Below, one piece after another: positions 7,764-20,745 of a stretch of DNA of 40,367 bases. Source of the DNA: Massilia sp. Root335 (lineage in GTDB: Bacteria; Pseudomonadota; Gammaproteobacteria; Burkholderiales; Burkholderiaceae_D). Location of the stretch: NCBI RefSeq assembly GCF_001425685.1, contig NZ_LMCY01000008.1, positions 1 to 40,367 on the forward strand, written 5' to 3'. Position 1 is the first letter of the stretch. Each line of letters opens with the position of its first letter. A model generated the notes under the pieces. It had not been told where the DNA came from, searched no databases, and saw only the letters and a program-made list of their open reading frames with translations. Both the position numbers and the translations under genes were made by a program.

Positions 7764-8315
7764 TCACCCGTTCCAGTGCCGGCGCAGCAGGCCGTAATAC
7801 ACCGTATCGGCCGGTTCGCCCTGCACGATCCACCGTTCCGGCATGAAGCCTTCCTTGCGGAACCCGAGCTTTTCCAGCACCCGCGCCGAGGCGGCGTTGC
7901 GCGGGTCGACGTCGGCCTCGATGCGGTTCAGGTCGAGCGCCGCGAAGCCGTGGTTCAGCAGTGCCCGCAGCGCCTCGCTGACGTAGCCGGCGCCCCAGTG
8001 GGCACGGGCCAGCGCATAGCCCAGTTCGCAGCGCCGGCTGCCGTCCACGAAGCGGTGCAGGCTGGCGTTGCCGATCAATTCTCCCGTGCCGGCCAGCGCG
8101 ATACCGAGGCGCAGTCCGCTGCCGTCGGCATACGCGGCCTGCGTGGCGGCGATGTGGTCGCGCGACTGGTCCAATGACGTCCACGGGCCGCTGCTCCAGT
8201 AGCGCGCCACGTCCGGATCGGAAAACACGGCGTAGTGCGCGTCGACGTCGCGTTCATCCATCCAGCGCAGCTTCAGGCGCGGCGTGCACAATTCGATGGG
8301 GCTCAAGGTGGGCAT
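7764..8315 (-). CDS. GNAT N-acetyltransferase (RimJ/RimL type)
   Basis: A 183-residue GNAT protein of the RimJ/RimL (Acetyltransf_3) type. Typical motifs are LCTPRLKLRWMDERDVDAHY at the N-terminus, the acetyl-CoA-binding region around HWGAGYVSEALRALL, and NAASARVLEKLGFRKEGF near the C-terminus. Such enzymes acetylate N-terminal or side-chain amines of proteins or small molecules; the substrate is unknown. The start MPTLSPIEL has AGGAG upstream and lies 13 bp inside the end of the RutR-like gene, so it is the third cistron of the MocR/RutR operon. Its link to pyrimidine catabolism is positional only. Confidence 0.88.
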   Translation of the reverse strand: MPTLSPIELCTPRLKLRWMDERDVDAHYAVFSDPDVARYWSSGPWTSLDQSRDHIAATQAAYADGSGLRLGIALAGTGELIGNASLHRFVDGSRRCELGYALARAHWGAGYVSEALRALLNHGFAALDLNRIEADVDPRNAASARVLEKLGFRKEGFMPERWIVQGEPADTVYYGLLRRHWNG

Positions 8316-8977
8316 GGGTTCTCCTGGAGGCCGACGGCGGAGAGCACCATGCCCGTGATCAGGCGTTCGGCGTCGTCGAAGTCGGACGGTTGCAGCGAAT
8401 CGCGGTCGAGCACGAGCGTCATCTGGGCGGCGAAATCGGCGTACGACTGCGTCATGGCCCAGACGGCGAACAGCAGGTGGGTGGCATTGACGGGCGCGAT
8501 TTTTCCTTCCGCGATCCAGCGCTCGAACACGGCGATGTCGGCGCGCAGCAGCGGGATCACGCGGCGCCGGATCTGGTCGGCGTACAGCTTGGCGCCGCCG
8601 ATCACCTCCATCGCATACACGCGCGAGGCGAGCGGCTGCTCGCGCGAGAATTGCAGCTTCGCGCGCACGTAGGCGCGCAGCACGTCGCCCGGGTTCCCGG
8701 CCGGATCGGCCAGGCTGGCCATGCGCGCGAGCCAGTCGTCCAGCACGTTGTCGAGCACGCGCTGGTACAGGGCCTGCTTGGTCGTGAAGTAGTACATCAG
8801 GTTCTGCTTCGACAGGCCCGCGCGCTCGGCGACGGTCGCGATCGACGTGCCTTCGTAGCCGCATTCGGCGAACAGGCGCACGGCCTCGCCAAGGATCGCG
8901 GTTTCGACCCGGTCTCTGTGACTGACGCGGTGCCCGACGCGGCGCTTGACGGCGGCGGGGCTCATGGTGGTGCTCAT
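8303..8977 (-). CDS. rutR: RutR-like TetR-family regulator
   Basis: A 224-residue TetR regulator that aligns by eye with E. coli RutR. The HTH region has FAECGYEGTSIATVAERAGL and SKQNLMYYFTTKQALYQRVL. The ligand domain has LQFSREQPLASRVYAMEVIG, PVNATHLLFAVWAMTQSYAD and FAAQ, matching the RutR C-terminal domain. RutR binds uracil and thymine and releases DNA when they are present. Here the gene lies between a MocR gene (4-bp ATGA overlap) and a GNAT gene and is next to the reductive pyrimidine pathway, a coherent setting for a pyrimidine sensor. I did not find the E. coli-type operator TTGACCA-N2-TGGTCAA upstream of the catabolic genes, so the DNA target may differ. Confidence 0.8.
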   Translation of the reverse strand: MSTTMSPAAVKRRVGHRVSHRDRVETAILGEAVRLFAECGYEGTSIATVAERAGLSKQNLMYYFTTKQALYQRVLDNVLDDWLARMASLADPAGNPGDVLRAYVRAKLQFSREQPLASRVYAMEVIGGAKLYADQIRRRVIPLLRADIAVFERWIAEGKIAPVNATHLLFAVWAMTQSYADFAAQMTLVLDRDSLQPSDFDDAERLITGMVLSAVGLQENPCPP

Positions 8978-10434
8978 GGCGGATCTCCTCGGATCGAACG
9001 CAGGAAGTCGAGCAGGACGGGCTCGAAGGCATAGGCGACGTTGAAGCGGAACCACGCGCTCGTGGGCGGCCGCAGCGTGAAGAACTCGCCCGGCGCCAGC
9101 AGGATGCCGGCGCGCAGCGCCCGTTCGGCGATGGCGCGGCCGTTGCGGCGCGCGTCCGGCCCGGGTTGCGTCCACCCTGCGCTGACGAACATGCCGCCGC
9201 GCGGCCTGGCCAGCGGGACGAGGCCGGCGTCGCCGAGGCGTTCCAGCGCCCGTTCGCGCGCGCCGTCGAGCTGCAGCACGAGGCGCTCGACCTGCTTGCG
9301 GTAGGCGCGGCTGCTGACGGCGTCGTACACGGCGCGCTCGTTGACTTCGGACGTCGTGAGGCCGGTGAGCATCTTGACCCGCACCAGTTCCGGCAGCAGC
9401 GAGGCGGATGCGCAGATCGACCCCACGCGCAGCACGGGCGACAGCGTCTTGGAAAAGCTGCCGATGCGGATCACGCGGCGCAGCCCGTCCATCGCGGCCA
9501 GCGACGATTCGCCGCGCGCCGCCAGTTCGCGGTAGATGTCGTCCTCGACGAGCCAGAAATCGAATTGCTCGGACAGCGCCAGCAGCCGGTGCGCCTGCGC
9601 CTGCGACAGCGACGTGCCGAGGGGATTCTGCAGCACCGTGTTGACGAACATGAGCTTGGGCTGGCGCGCCTGCGCCTCGCGCGCGAGGACCTCCATGTCG
9701 AGGCCGTGCGCGCCGCGCGGGATGCCGACGGGCTCGCAGCCATGGTGGCGCACGAGCGCGAGCAGGTTGCCGTAGCCGGGATCTTCGACGAACACGACGT
9801 CGCCCGGCCGGGTGAGCGTCCGCAGCACGAGGTCGAACGCGTGGGTGGCGCCGTGCGTCAGCAGGATCTGCTCTGGCTCCACCGCGCACAGCTCGCCCGA
9901 CAGCGTGGCCGCGAGATGCTGGCGCAGGCTGGGAAAGCCGAGCGGGTGGCCGTAGCCGCGCAGGCGGCCGGCCGGGATCTTCATCGCGTGGCGCACGGCA
10001 TCGAGGATCGTCGATTCGCCATACCATTCGGGCGGCAGCCAGCCGGCGCCGACGGGCAGCGCATCCGACTGGCCGGAATACAGGTCGGGCGTGAGCGTGT
10101 CGACGACGCTGGCCGACGCGGGCAGGCAGGCCTGTTGCGCCGGCGCGTCAAGGCCGCGCGCGACAAAAAAGCCGGACCCGCGCCGCGACGAGAGCAGGCC
10201 CAGATGCAGCAGGCGGTCATACGATTCGACGACCGTGAAGGTGCTGACGCCGTTCACTTTTGCGAATTGTCGAACCGACGGCATCTTGGTCCCGGCGGGC
10301 AGCGTACGCCGATTTACCATCCCGGCGATGGCCGCGACGATCTGGTCGACCAGGCTGCCGCGGCGCTGGCGGTCGATCGCCAGCACGGGCCAACCGGACC
10401 CGTCGCCGCTGCCGTTCTTTTCCGTTGCTTCCAT
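8974..10434 (-). CDS. MocR-family (GntR-aminotransferase) regulator
   Basis: A 486-residue fusion of an N-terminal GntR winged helix (about 20-90: KMPSVRQFAKVNGVSTFTVV, then RRGSGFFV in the wing) and a fold-type I aminotransferase domain with the PLP lysine at about K329 (GSFSKTLSP). MocR proteins use bound PLP and an amino-acid ligand to control transcription; GabR (GABA) and TauR (taurine) are the known models. This gene is divergent from an omega-amino acid aminotransferase gene, so beta-alanine is a plausible ligand. The ATG at 10434 has GGAG five bases upstream and is preferred to an in-frame GTG at 10440. It leads an operon with the RutR-like and GNAT genes. Confidence 0.88.
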   Translation of the reverse strand: MEATEKNGSGDGSGWPVLAIDRQRRGSLVDQIVAAIAGMVNRRTLPAGTKMPSVRQFAKVNGVSTFTVVESYDRLLHLGLLSSRRGSGFFVARGLDAPAQQACLPASASVVDTLTPDLYSGQSDALPVGAGWLPPEWYGESTILDAVRHAMKIPAGRLRGYGHPLGFPSLRQHLAATLSGELCAVEPEQILLTHGATHAFDLVLRTLTRPGDVVFVEDPGYGNLLALVRHHGCEPVGIPRGAHGLDMEVLAREAQARQPKLMFVNTVLQNPLGTSLSQAQAHRLLALSEQFDFWLVEDDIYRELAARGESSLAAMDGLRRVIRIGSFSKTLSPVLRVGSICASASLLPELVRVKMLTGLTTSEVNERAVYDAVSSRAYRKQVERLVLQLDGARERALERLGDAGLVPLARPRGGMFVSAGWTQPGPDARRNGRAIAERALRAGILLAPGEFFTLRPPTSAWFRFNVAYAFEPVLLDFLRSIRGDPP

Positions 10435-10749
10435 CGCCACTCCATCGCGCTACACTCAAAACTGTGCAGGTTATGCTACCAGTACGGTTGGCCGTATTTG
10501 CAGATTGTGTATATGTGCCACAGTTGTCCTGCTGTCTATTATTGCATCATTGTTTTTGCCAGTTGGTAAATTTTTGCGCGCATGCTTGCACGCCAACGGA
10601 CCGCAAACGTCCGCGTGGGCACAGGGTGCCCACCCTACCGACATGATTGCCGTAGGGTGGGCTCCCCGAGCCCACGCGAAATGCCAACGAGCCGTGGACG
10701 TACGTGCGGGCGTTTGCCAACCCGCAATTGAATTCACAAGGGGAGTCGC
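10435..10749. promoter_or_regulatory. Divergent control region between mocR and the aminotransferase gene
   Basis: About 315 bp without a gene. The left half is AT-rich relative to its surroundings and holds two roughly concentric dyads: AACTGTG (10460-10466) with CACAGTT (10519-10525), and TACGG-TTGG-CCGTA (10483-10496). These are candidate regulator sites. The right half holds a palindromic repeat pair (10612-10678). GGGGAG precedes the aminotransferase ATG. No confident promoter hexamers were assigned. Confidence 0.5.
10612..10678. repeat. Inverted pair of GTGGGC-type palindromic repeats
   Basis: Two inverted copies of a 27-bp element. The first reads CGCGTGGGCACAGGGTGCCC then ACCCTAC; the second is GTAGGGTGGGC with CCCCGAGCCCACGCG. 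Each forms its own small hairpin, and the two can pair into one long stem with a 13-base loop. The same element occurs at 34986, 35088 and 35143. Confidence 0.75.
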
Positions 10750-12066
10750 ATGAACGAGTCTAGACCCGAATCGATGTCATCCTTCTGGATGCCATTCACC
10801 AACAACCGCGATTTCAAGGCGCACCCGCGCCTGCTCGTCTCGGCGCAAGGAATGTATTACAAGGACGTCGACGGCAACGCCGTGCTGGACGGCACCGCCG
10901 GCCTGTGGTGCGTGCCCTGCGGCCACGCGCAGCCGAAGATCGTCGCCGCCGTCAGCGAGATGGTCGGCCAGCTCGACTTCGCCCCCACGTTCCAGATGGG
11001 CCACCCGGCCGCCTTCGACCTGGCGGAACGCCTGATGGACTATACGAACCACAAGTTCGGCCACGTGTTCTACACCAATTCCGGATCGGAAAGCGTCGAC
11101 ACCGCCCTCAAGATCGCACTCGCCTACCACAAGGCGCGCGGCGAGGGCGGGCGCACCCGGCTGATCGGGCGCGAGCGCGGCTATCACGGCGTCGGCTTCG
11201 GCGGCCTGTCCGTCGGCGGCATCGGCCCGAACCGCAAGTCCTTCGGCCCGCTGCTGCCGGGCGTGGACCACCTGCCGCACACGCACAACCTCGCGCAGAA
11301 TGCGTTCGCGCGCGGCGAGCCGGAACACGGCGTCGAACTGGCCGATGAGCTGGAACGCATCGTCGCGCTGCACGACGCCTCGACGATCGCCGCCGTCATC
11401 GTCGAACCCGTCGCGGGCTCCACGGGCGTGCTGGTGCCGCCCAAGGGCTACCTGAAACGCCTGCGCGAGATCTGCAGCAAGCACGGCATCCTGCTGATCT
11501 TCGACGAAGTGATCACGGGTTTCGGCCGCCTGGCGACGCCGTTCGCCGTCGACTACTTCGACGTCGAACCGGACATGATGACGACGGCGAAAGGCCTCAC
11601 GAACGGCGTCGTGCCGATGGGCGCCGTGTTCTCGAAAAAATTCATCCACGACGCCTTCATGGACGCGCCGGCCGGCATCGAGCTGTTTCACGGCTATACC
11701 TATTCCGGCCACCCGCTGGCGTGCGCCGCGTCGATCGCGACGCTGGATGTCTTCAAGGAGCAGGGCGTCCTGGAAAACGCCAGGGCCCTGCAGCCGTACT
11801 GGGAAGACGCCGTGCACAGCCTGCGCGGCCTGCCGCACGTGATCGACATCCGCACCATCGGCCTCGTCGCCGGCATCGAGCTCCAAAGCATCCCCGGCAA
11901 GGTGGGTGCCCGCGCCTTCGCCGCGTTCAAGCAGGCGTTCGCGGACGGCATCCTGATCCGCACGACGGGCGACACCATCGCGCTGTCGCCGCCGCTCGTG
12001 CTGGAGAAAAAACATATCGACGAACTGCTCGGCAAGCTGGCCGCCGTCCTGAAGAACCTCGACTGA
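10750..12066 (+). CDS. Omega-amino acid:pyruvate aminotransferase (beta-alanine aminotransferase)
   Basis: A 438-residue class III, PLP-dependent aminotransferase. It begins [20 protein letters not shown] as beta-alanine:pyruvate transaminases do. Visible elements are the phosphate-binding [13 protein letters not shown], the D252 that pairs with the pyridine nitrogen ([11 protein letters not shown]) and the PLP lysine K281 (TTAKGLTNG). In this cluster it would convert beta-alanine (from uracil) or 3-aminoisobutyrate (from thymine) plus pyruvate to malonate semialdehyde or methylmalonate semialdehyde plus alanine. The next gene encodes the dehydrogenase that takes those products. GGGGAG lies before the ATG. 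The final codons and stop are followed by an exact 12-bp tandem copy. Confidence 0.93.
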   Translation: MNESRPESMSSFWMPFTNNRDFKAHPRLLVSAQGMYYKDVDGNAVLDGTAGLWCVPCGHAQPKIVAAVSEMVGQLDFAPTFQMGHPAAFDLAERLMDYTNHKFGHVFYTNSGSESVDTALKIALAYHKARGEGGRTRLIGRERGYHGVGFGGLSVGGIGPNRKSFGPLLPGVDHLPHTHNLAQNAFARGEPEHGVELADELERIVALHDASTIAAVIVEPVAGSTGVLVPPKGYLKRLREICSKHGILLIFDEVITGFGRLATPFAVDYFDVEPDMMTTAKGLTNGVVPMGAVFSKKFIHDAFMDAPAGIELFHGYTYSGHPLACAASIATLDVFKEQGVLENARALQPYWEDAVHSLRGLPHVIDIRTIGLVAGIELQSIPGKVGARAFAAFKQAFADGILIRTTGDTIALSPPLVLEKKHIDELLGKLAAVLKNLD

Positions 12067-12078
12067 AACCTCGACTGA
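12055..12078 (+). repeat. 12-bp tandem duplication at the end of the aminotransferase gene
   Basis: AACCTCGACTGA, which encodes the last residues and stop of the aminotransferase, is repeated exactly at once (12055-12066 and 12067-12078). It lengthens the spacer before mmsA by 12 bp and adds a second in-frame stop. Confidence 0.9.
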
Positions 12079-12086
12079 AAGAGACC

Positions 12087-13577
<1,491 letters not shown>

Positions 13578-13580
13578 ACC

Positions 13581-13666
13581 GTCGTCCCCGCGCAGGCGGG
13601 GACCCAAGTTCGCAGCATCTCGACAGCGCTTGCAAAATTGGGCCCCTGCCTCCGCAGGGGCGACGT
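13581..13666. repeat. Palindromic intergenic repeat, copy 2
   Basis: Full-length element between mmsA and preT. The outer hairpins are GTCCCCGCGCAGGCGGGGAC and CCCCTGCCTCCGCAGGGGCG; the inner pairing is CCCAAGTT with AAATTGGG. It separates two halves of the pyrimidine cluster and may act as a transcript-end or processing hairpin. Confidence 0.85.
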
Positions 13667-13699
13667 TGGTTGAGTCTCCACGTATAAAAGGGATGCCAA

Positions 13700-15064
13700 A
13701 TGATCGAGTCACTCCACCACCTGCCGCCCGCCGCCGGCACGCACGGTGCCTTGTCCGAGCGCTTCACCGACCTCGCGCCGGCGCTGACGGCGCGCCAGGC
13801 CGCCATCGAAAGCGCCCGCTGCCTGTACTGCTATGACGCGCCCTGCACCCGCGCGTGCCCGACGGGCATCGACGTCGCGAGCTTCATCCGCAACATCCAC
13901 GAAGGCAATGTGGAGGGCGCCGCCGTCAACATCCTCAAGCAGAACATCTTCGGCGGCAGCTGCTCGCGCGTGTGCCCGACCGAGATCCTGTGCGAAGACG
14001 CCTGCGTGCGCAACCACGACGCCGAAGGCCAGCCCGTGAAGATCGGCCTGCTGCAGCGCCACGCCATCGACACCGCGCAGTTCGCCGGCCACCCGTTCCA
14101 AAGGGCGCCGTCGACCGGCAGGACCATCGCCGTCGTCGGTGCCGGCCCGGCCGGGCTGTCGTGCGCGCACCGGCTGGCGATGCTGGGCCATGACGTCGTC
14201 GTGTTCGAGGCGCGCGAAAAGGCCGGGGGCCTCAACGAATACGGCATCGCCAAGTACAAGCTGCCGGGCGCCTTCGCGCGGCAGGAGGTCGACTTCCTGC
14301 TGTCGATTGGCGGCATCGAGATCCAGTACGGTCGCGTCCTCGGCGGCAACCTGCACCTGCAGGACCTGCACACGCGCTACGACGCCGTGTTCCTCGGCCT
14401 CGGACTCGGTGCGAGCCGCCGGCTCGGTCTCACGGGCGAGGATGCGCCGGGCCTCGCGGCCGCCGTCGACTACATCGCCACGCTGCGCCAGGCGGCCGAC
14501 CTCGCGGCGCTGCCGGTGCCGAAGCGCGCCATCGTGGTCGGCGCCGGCAACACGGCCGTCGACATGGCCGTGCAGATCGGACGGCTCGGCGCGGAGGAGG
14601 TCACGCTCGTCTACCGCCGCGGCTTCGAAGCGATGAGCGCGACCGGCCACGAGATCGAGATCGCGAAGACGAACGGCGTGCGCATCCGCACGTGGGCGGC
14701 GCCGCTCGAGGTGCTGCTGGACGACGCGGGACGCGTGCGCGGCATGCGTTTCGAGGAGACGCGGATGATCGACGGCCGCCTGGCCGGCACGGGCGCCTTC
14801 GTCGACATCGCGGCCGACGCCGTGTTCAAGGCCATCGGCCAGCACATGGACGCGGACTCTTTGTCCGATCCGCTCGCGAGCGAACTTGAACGCAATGGCG
14901 ACAAGATCCACGTCGACGCGCGATTCAGGACCAAGCTGCTGGGCGTGTACGCGGGCGGCGACTGCGTGGCGCCGGGGCAGGACCTGACGGTGCAGGCCGT
15001 CCAGCACGGCAAGCTGGCCGCGCTGGCGATCCATGACGACATCCTTTCCAAAGCGGAGGCATGA
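13700..15064 (+). CDS. preT: NAD-dependent dihydropyrimidine dehydrogenase subunit PreT
   Basis: A 454-residue flavoprotein corresponding to the N-terminal part of eukaryotic dihydropyrimidine dehydrogenase and to glutamate synthase small subunit. Two cysteine sets for Fe-S clusters are present: C41, C44, C49, C53 and C88, C92, C98, C102. GAGPAG (147-152) binds FAD and GAGNTA (281-286) binds the pyridine nucleotide. PreT passes electrons from NADH to PreA for reduction of uracil or thymine to the 5,6-dihydro form. Its stop overlaps the preA start by four bases. AAGGGA precedes the ATG; a palindromic repeat separates it from mmsA, so separate transcription is possible. Confidence 0.93.
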   Translation: MIESLHHLPPAAGTHGALSERFTDLAPALTARQAAIESARCLYCYDAPCTRACPTGIDVASFIRNIHEGNVEGAAVNILKQNIFGGSCSRVCPTEILCEDACVRNHDAEGQPVKIGLLQRHAIDTAQFAGHPFQRAPSTGRTIAVVGAGPAGLSCAHRLAMLGHDVVVFEAREKAGGLNEYGIAKYKLPGAFARQEVDFLLSIGGIEIQYGRVLGGNLHLQDLHTRYDAVFLGLGLGASRRLGLTGEDAPGLAAAVDYIATLRQAADLAALPVPKRAIVVGAGNTAVDMAVQIGRLGAEEVTLVYRRGFEAMSATGHEIEIAKTNGVRIRTWAAPLEVLLDDAGRVRGMRFEETRMIDGRLAGTGAFVDIAADAVFKAIGQHMDADSLSDPLASELERNGDKIHVDARFRTKLLGVYAGGDCVAPGQDLTVQAVQHGKLAALAIHDDILSKAEA

Positions 15065-16347
15065 TGGCCGACCTGAGCATCGATTTCTGCGGCATCAAGT
15101 CGCCGAACCCTTTCTGGCTGGCGTCCGCGCCGCCGACCGACAAGGCCTATAACGTCGTGCGCGCCTTCGAGGCCGGCTGGGGCGGCGTCGTGTGGAAGAC
15201 GCTGGGCGAGGACCCGCCAGCCGTCAACGTGTCGTCGCGCTACTCGGCGCTGCACGGCAAGAACCGCGAGGTCATCGGCTTCAACAACATCGAACTGATC
15301 ACCGACCGCAGCCTGGACATCAACCTGCGCGAGATCACGGCGGTCAAGAAGGCGTGGCCCGACCGCGCGCTGGTCGTGTCGATGATGCTGCCGTGCGAGG
15401 AAGCGCCGTGGCGCGAGATCCTGCCGCTCGTGGAGGCGACGGGCGCCGACGGCATCGAACTGAACTTCGGCTGCCCGCACGGCATGCCCGAGCGCGGCAT
15501 GGGCGCGGCCGTGGGCCAGCAGCCCGACCTGATCGAGCAGGTCACGCGCTGGTGCAAGATGTACACGCGGCTGCCGGTGATCGTCAAGCTGACGCCCAAC
15601 ATCACCGACGTGCGCGCACCCGCCCGCGCGGCGCTGGCGGGCGGCGCGGATGCCGTCTCGCTGATCAACACGATCAATTCGATCACGCACCTGGACCTCG
15701 ACCGCATGGTCGCGTTCCCGGCCGTCGGCAACGCCAGCACGCACGGCGGCTATTGCGGCGCGGCCGTCAAGCCGATCGCGCTGAACATGGTGGCCGAGAT
15801 CGCGCGCGACCCGGTCACGCGCGGCCTGCCGATCTCCGGCATCGGCGGCATCGGCAACTGGCGCGACGCGGCCGAATTCATCGCGCTGGGCGCCGGCTCG
15901 GTGCAGGTGTGCACCGCCGCGATGCTGCATGGCTTTCGCATCGTCGAGGAGATGAAGGACGGTTTATCCCGCTGGATGGACGGCAAGGGGTACGAGAACA
16001 TCGCGGCGTTCTCGCGCAAGGCCGTGCCCAACACGACGGACTGGAAATACCTGGACATGAATTACCAGGTGATCGCGCGCATCGACCAGGACAAATGCAT
16101 CCAGTGCGGCCGCTGCCACGTGGCGTGCGAGGACACGTCGCACCAGGCGGTCGCGCGCATCGTCGACGGGAATGCGCGGCGCTACGAGGTCATCGACCAG
16201 GAATGCGTGGGGTGCAACCTGTGCGAGATCACCTGTCCGGTCGAAGGGTGCATCACCATGGTGCCGCAAGAGACGGGCAAGCCCTACATGAACTGGACGC
16301 AGGACCCACGGAATCCGCGGGCGGAGGTAACATTGGACGACGCGTAG
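15061..16347 (+). CDS. preA: NAD-dependent dihydropyrimidine dehydrogenase subunit PreA
   Basis: A 428-residue catalytic subunit. Residues about 1-320 form a dihydroorotate dehydrogenase-like FMN barrel with the active-site cysteine C138 in ELNFGCPHG and conserved KLTPNITD. The C-terminal ferredoxin domain has two 4Fe-4S sets: C346, C349, C352, C356 and C382, C385, C388, C392. With PreT it reduces uracil and thymine, the first step of the reductive pathway. The chosen start is the first ATG of ATGATGG, overlapping the preT stop; a second ATG follows directly. Both subunits in a row match the E. coli preTA order. Confidence 0.94.
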   Translation: MMADLSIDFCGIKSPNPFWLASAPPTDKAYNVVRAFEAGWGGVVWKTLGEDPPAVNVSSRYSALHGKNREVIGFNNIELITDRSLDINLREITAVKKAWPDRALVVSMMLPCEEAPWREILPLVEATGADGIELNFGCPHGMPERGMGAAVGQQPDLIEQVTRWCKMYTRLPVIVKLTPNITDVRAPARAALAGGADAVSLINTINSITHLDLDRMVAFPAVGNASTHGGYCGAAVKPIALNMVAEIARDPVTRGLPISGIGGIGNWRDAAEFIALGAGSVQVCTAAMLHGFRIVEEMKDGLSRWMDGKGYENIAAFSRKAVPNTTDWKYLDMNYQVIARIDQDKCIQCGRCHVACEDTSHQAVARIVDGNARRYEVIDQECVGCNLCEITCPVEGCITMVPQETGKPYMNWTQDPRNPRAEVTLDDA

Positions 16348-19284
<2,937 letters not shown>

Positions 19285-19285
19285 A

Positions 19286-19384
19286 CGTCGTCCCCGGACT
19301 GGCCGTCCGCCTTGGCGGGGACCCAAGTTATATGCGTTATCGAAACGCGAACAAAATTGGGTTCCCGCCTTCGCGGGAACGACG
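19286..19384. repeat. Palindromic intergenic repeat, copy 3
   Basis: Element between hydA and the ureidopropionase gene. The right hairpin is GTTCCCGCCTTCGCGGGAAC; the left hairpin is interrupted by extra sequence (CCCCGG...CGGGG). The inner CCCAAGTT pairs with AAATTGGG. It starts just after the hydA stop. Confidence 0.8.
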
Positions 19385-19412
19385 GTGATATAAGCACTAA
19401 CCGGAGAACAAC

Positions 19413-20657
19413 ATGAACGACCTGCGCATCAACGGCACCCGCCTGTGGGCCTCCCTGATGGAACTCGCGCAAATCGGCGCCACCGACAAGGGCGGCGTCA
19501 AGCGCCTCGCGCTGACTGACCTCGACCGCCAGGGCCGCGACCTCGTCGTCCGGTGGGCGCAGGCGGAGGGCCTCGCCGTCACCGTCGATGCGATCGGCAA
19601 CGTGTTCATGCGCCGCGAGGGTGCGAATCCGGCCCTGCCGCCGGTCGTCACGGGCAGCCATATCGACACCCAGCCGACCGGCGGCAAGTTCGACGGCAAC
19701 TACGGCGTGCTGGCCGGGCTGGAAGTCGTGCGCACGCTGAACGAGCGCGGCATCCGCACGGAAGCGCCGATCGAAGTCGCGTTCTGGACCAACGAGGAAG
19801 GCTCGCGCTTCGTGCCCGTGATGATGGGTTCCGGCGTGTTCTGCGGCGCGTTCAGCCTGGAGACGGCGTACGCCGCCCGCGACGTCGACGGCAAGTCGGT
19901 CGGCGAGGAGCTGGAACGGATCGGCTACCGCGGCGCCCAAGCGCCGGGCATGCACCCCATCGGCGCCTATTTCGAAACGCACATCGAGCAGGGGCCCGTG
20001 CTCGAAGATGCGGACAAGGTGATCGGCGTGGTGCCCGCCGTGATGGGCCTGTCGTGGTACGACTGCACGGTGACCGGCATGGAGGCGCACGCCGGCCCCA
20101 CGCCGATGCACCTGCGCCGCGACGCGCTGCAGGTGGCCACGACCATCATGCAGGAAGTGGTGGCGATCGCGAACCGCTATCCGCCGTACGGCCGCGGCAC
20201 CGTGGGCATGGTGCAGGTCTTCCCGAACAGCCGCAACGTGATTCCCGGCCGGGTCAAGTTCAGCATCGACCTGCGCAACGTGACGGATGACCTGCTGAAC
20301 ACGATGCACGGCGAGATCGAAGCGTTCATCGAGCGCACGCGGCGCGCGACGGGCCTGGGCATCGACCTGGAGCGCGTGTCCTACTATCCGCCTTGCCCGT
20401 TCCACCCGGACTGCGTGGACGCCGTGCGCGCCGCCACGGACAAGCTGGGGTACTCGACGATGGACGTCGTGTCCGGCGCCGGCCACGACGCCATCTATGT
20501 CGCGCGGCTCGCGCCCGCCGGCATGATCTTCGTGCCGTGCAAGGATGGCATCAGCCACAACGAGATCGAAGACGCCCAGCCCGCGCACCTGGAAGCCGGC
20601 TGCAACGTATTGCTGCACGCGATGCTGGAGCGGGCCGGCATCGCCGGGGGCGCCTGA
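19413..20657 (+). CDS. Beta-ureidopropionase (M20 family N-carbamoyl-beta-alanine amidohydrolase)
   Basis: A 414-residue metal-dependent hydrolase of the M20/allantoate amidohydrolase/HyuC group. Metal ligands: H83 (TGSHIDTQ), D94 (GKFDGNYG), E128-E129 (WTNEEGSRF), H190 (ETHIEQGP) and the late histidine in DGISHNE. It would hydrolyse N-carbamoyl-beta-alanine to beta-alanine, CO2 and ammonia, the third step and the one that releases usable nitrogen. Related enzymes act on allantoate or N-carbamoyl-L-amino acids; neighbours decide in favour of beta-ureidopropionase. GGAG lies before the ATG. The repeat upstream separates it from hydA by 128 bp. Confidence 0.9.
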   Translation: MNDLRINGTRLWASLMELAQIGATDKGGVKRLALTDLDRQGRDLVVRWAQAEGLAVTVDAIGNVFMRREGANPALPPVVTGSHIDTQPTGGKFDGNYGVLAGLEVVRTLNERGIRTEAPIEVAFWTNEEGSRFVPVMMGSGVFCGAFSLETAYAARDVDGKSVGEELERIGYRGAQAPGMHPIGAYFETHIEQGPVLEDADKVIGVVPAVMGLSWYDCTVTGMEAHAGPTPMHLRRDALQVATTIMQEVVAIANRYPPYGRGTVGMVQVFPNSRNVIPGRVKFSIDLRNVTDDLLNTMHGEIEAFIERTRRATGLGIDLERVSYYPPCPFHPDCVDAVRAATDKLGYSTMDVVSGAGHDAIYVARLAPAGMIFVPCKDGISHNEIEDAQPAHLEAGCNVLLHAMLERAGIAGGA

Positions 20658-20685
20658 CCCGCGCCGGCTGAAATTGTTGCGCACC

Positions 20686-20712
20686 AGTAACAAAATGCGA
20701 TTTCCTGTTACT
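20686..20712. promoter_or_regulatory. Inverted repeat upstream of the MHYT kinase
   Basis: AGTAACA (20686-20692) and TGTTACT (20706-20712) form perfect 7-bp arms with a 13-bp spacer, in a locally AT-rich stretch. A candidate operator or promoter-proximal site for the kinase gene. Confidence 0.35.
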
Positions 20713-20745
20713 ATTCTGGCCGAAGACGGGCGGCGGTAGCATACT

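Noticed and set aside
10435..10440. GTG start for mocR at 10440
   Set aside because: The Shine-Dalgarno GGAG overlaps the GTG; the ATG two codons later has correct spacing.
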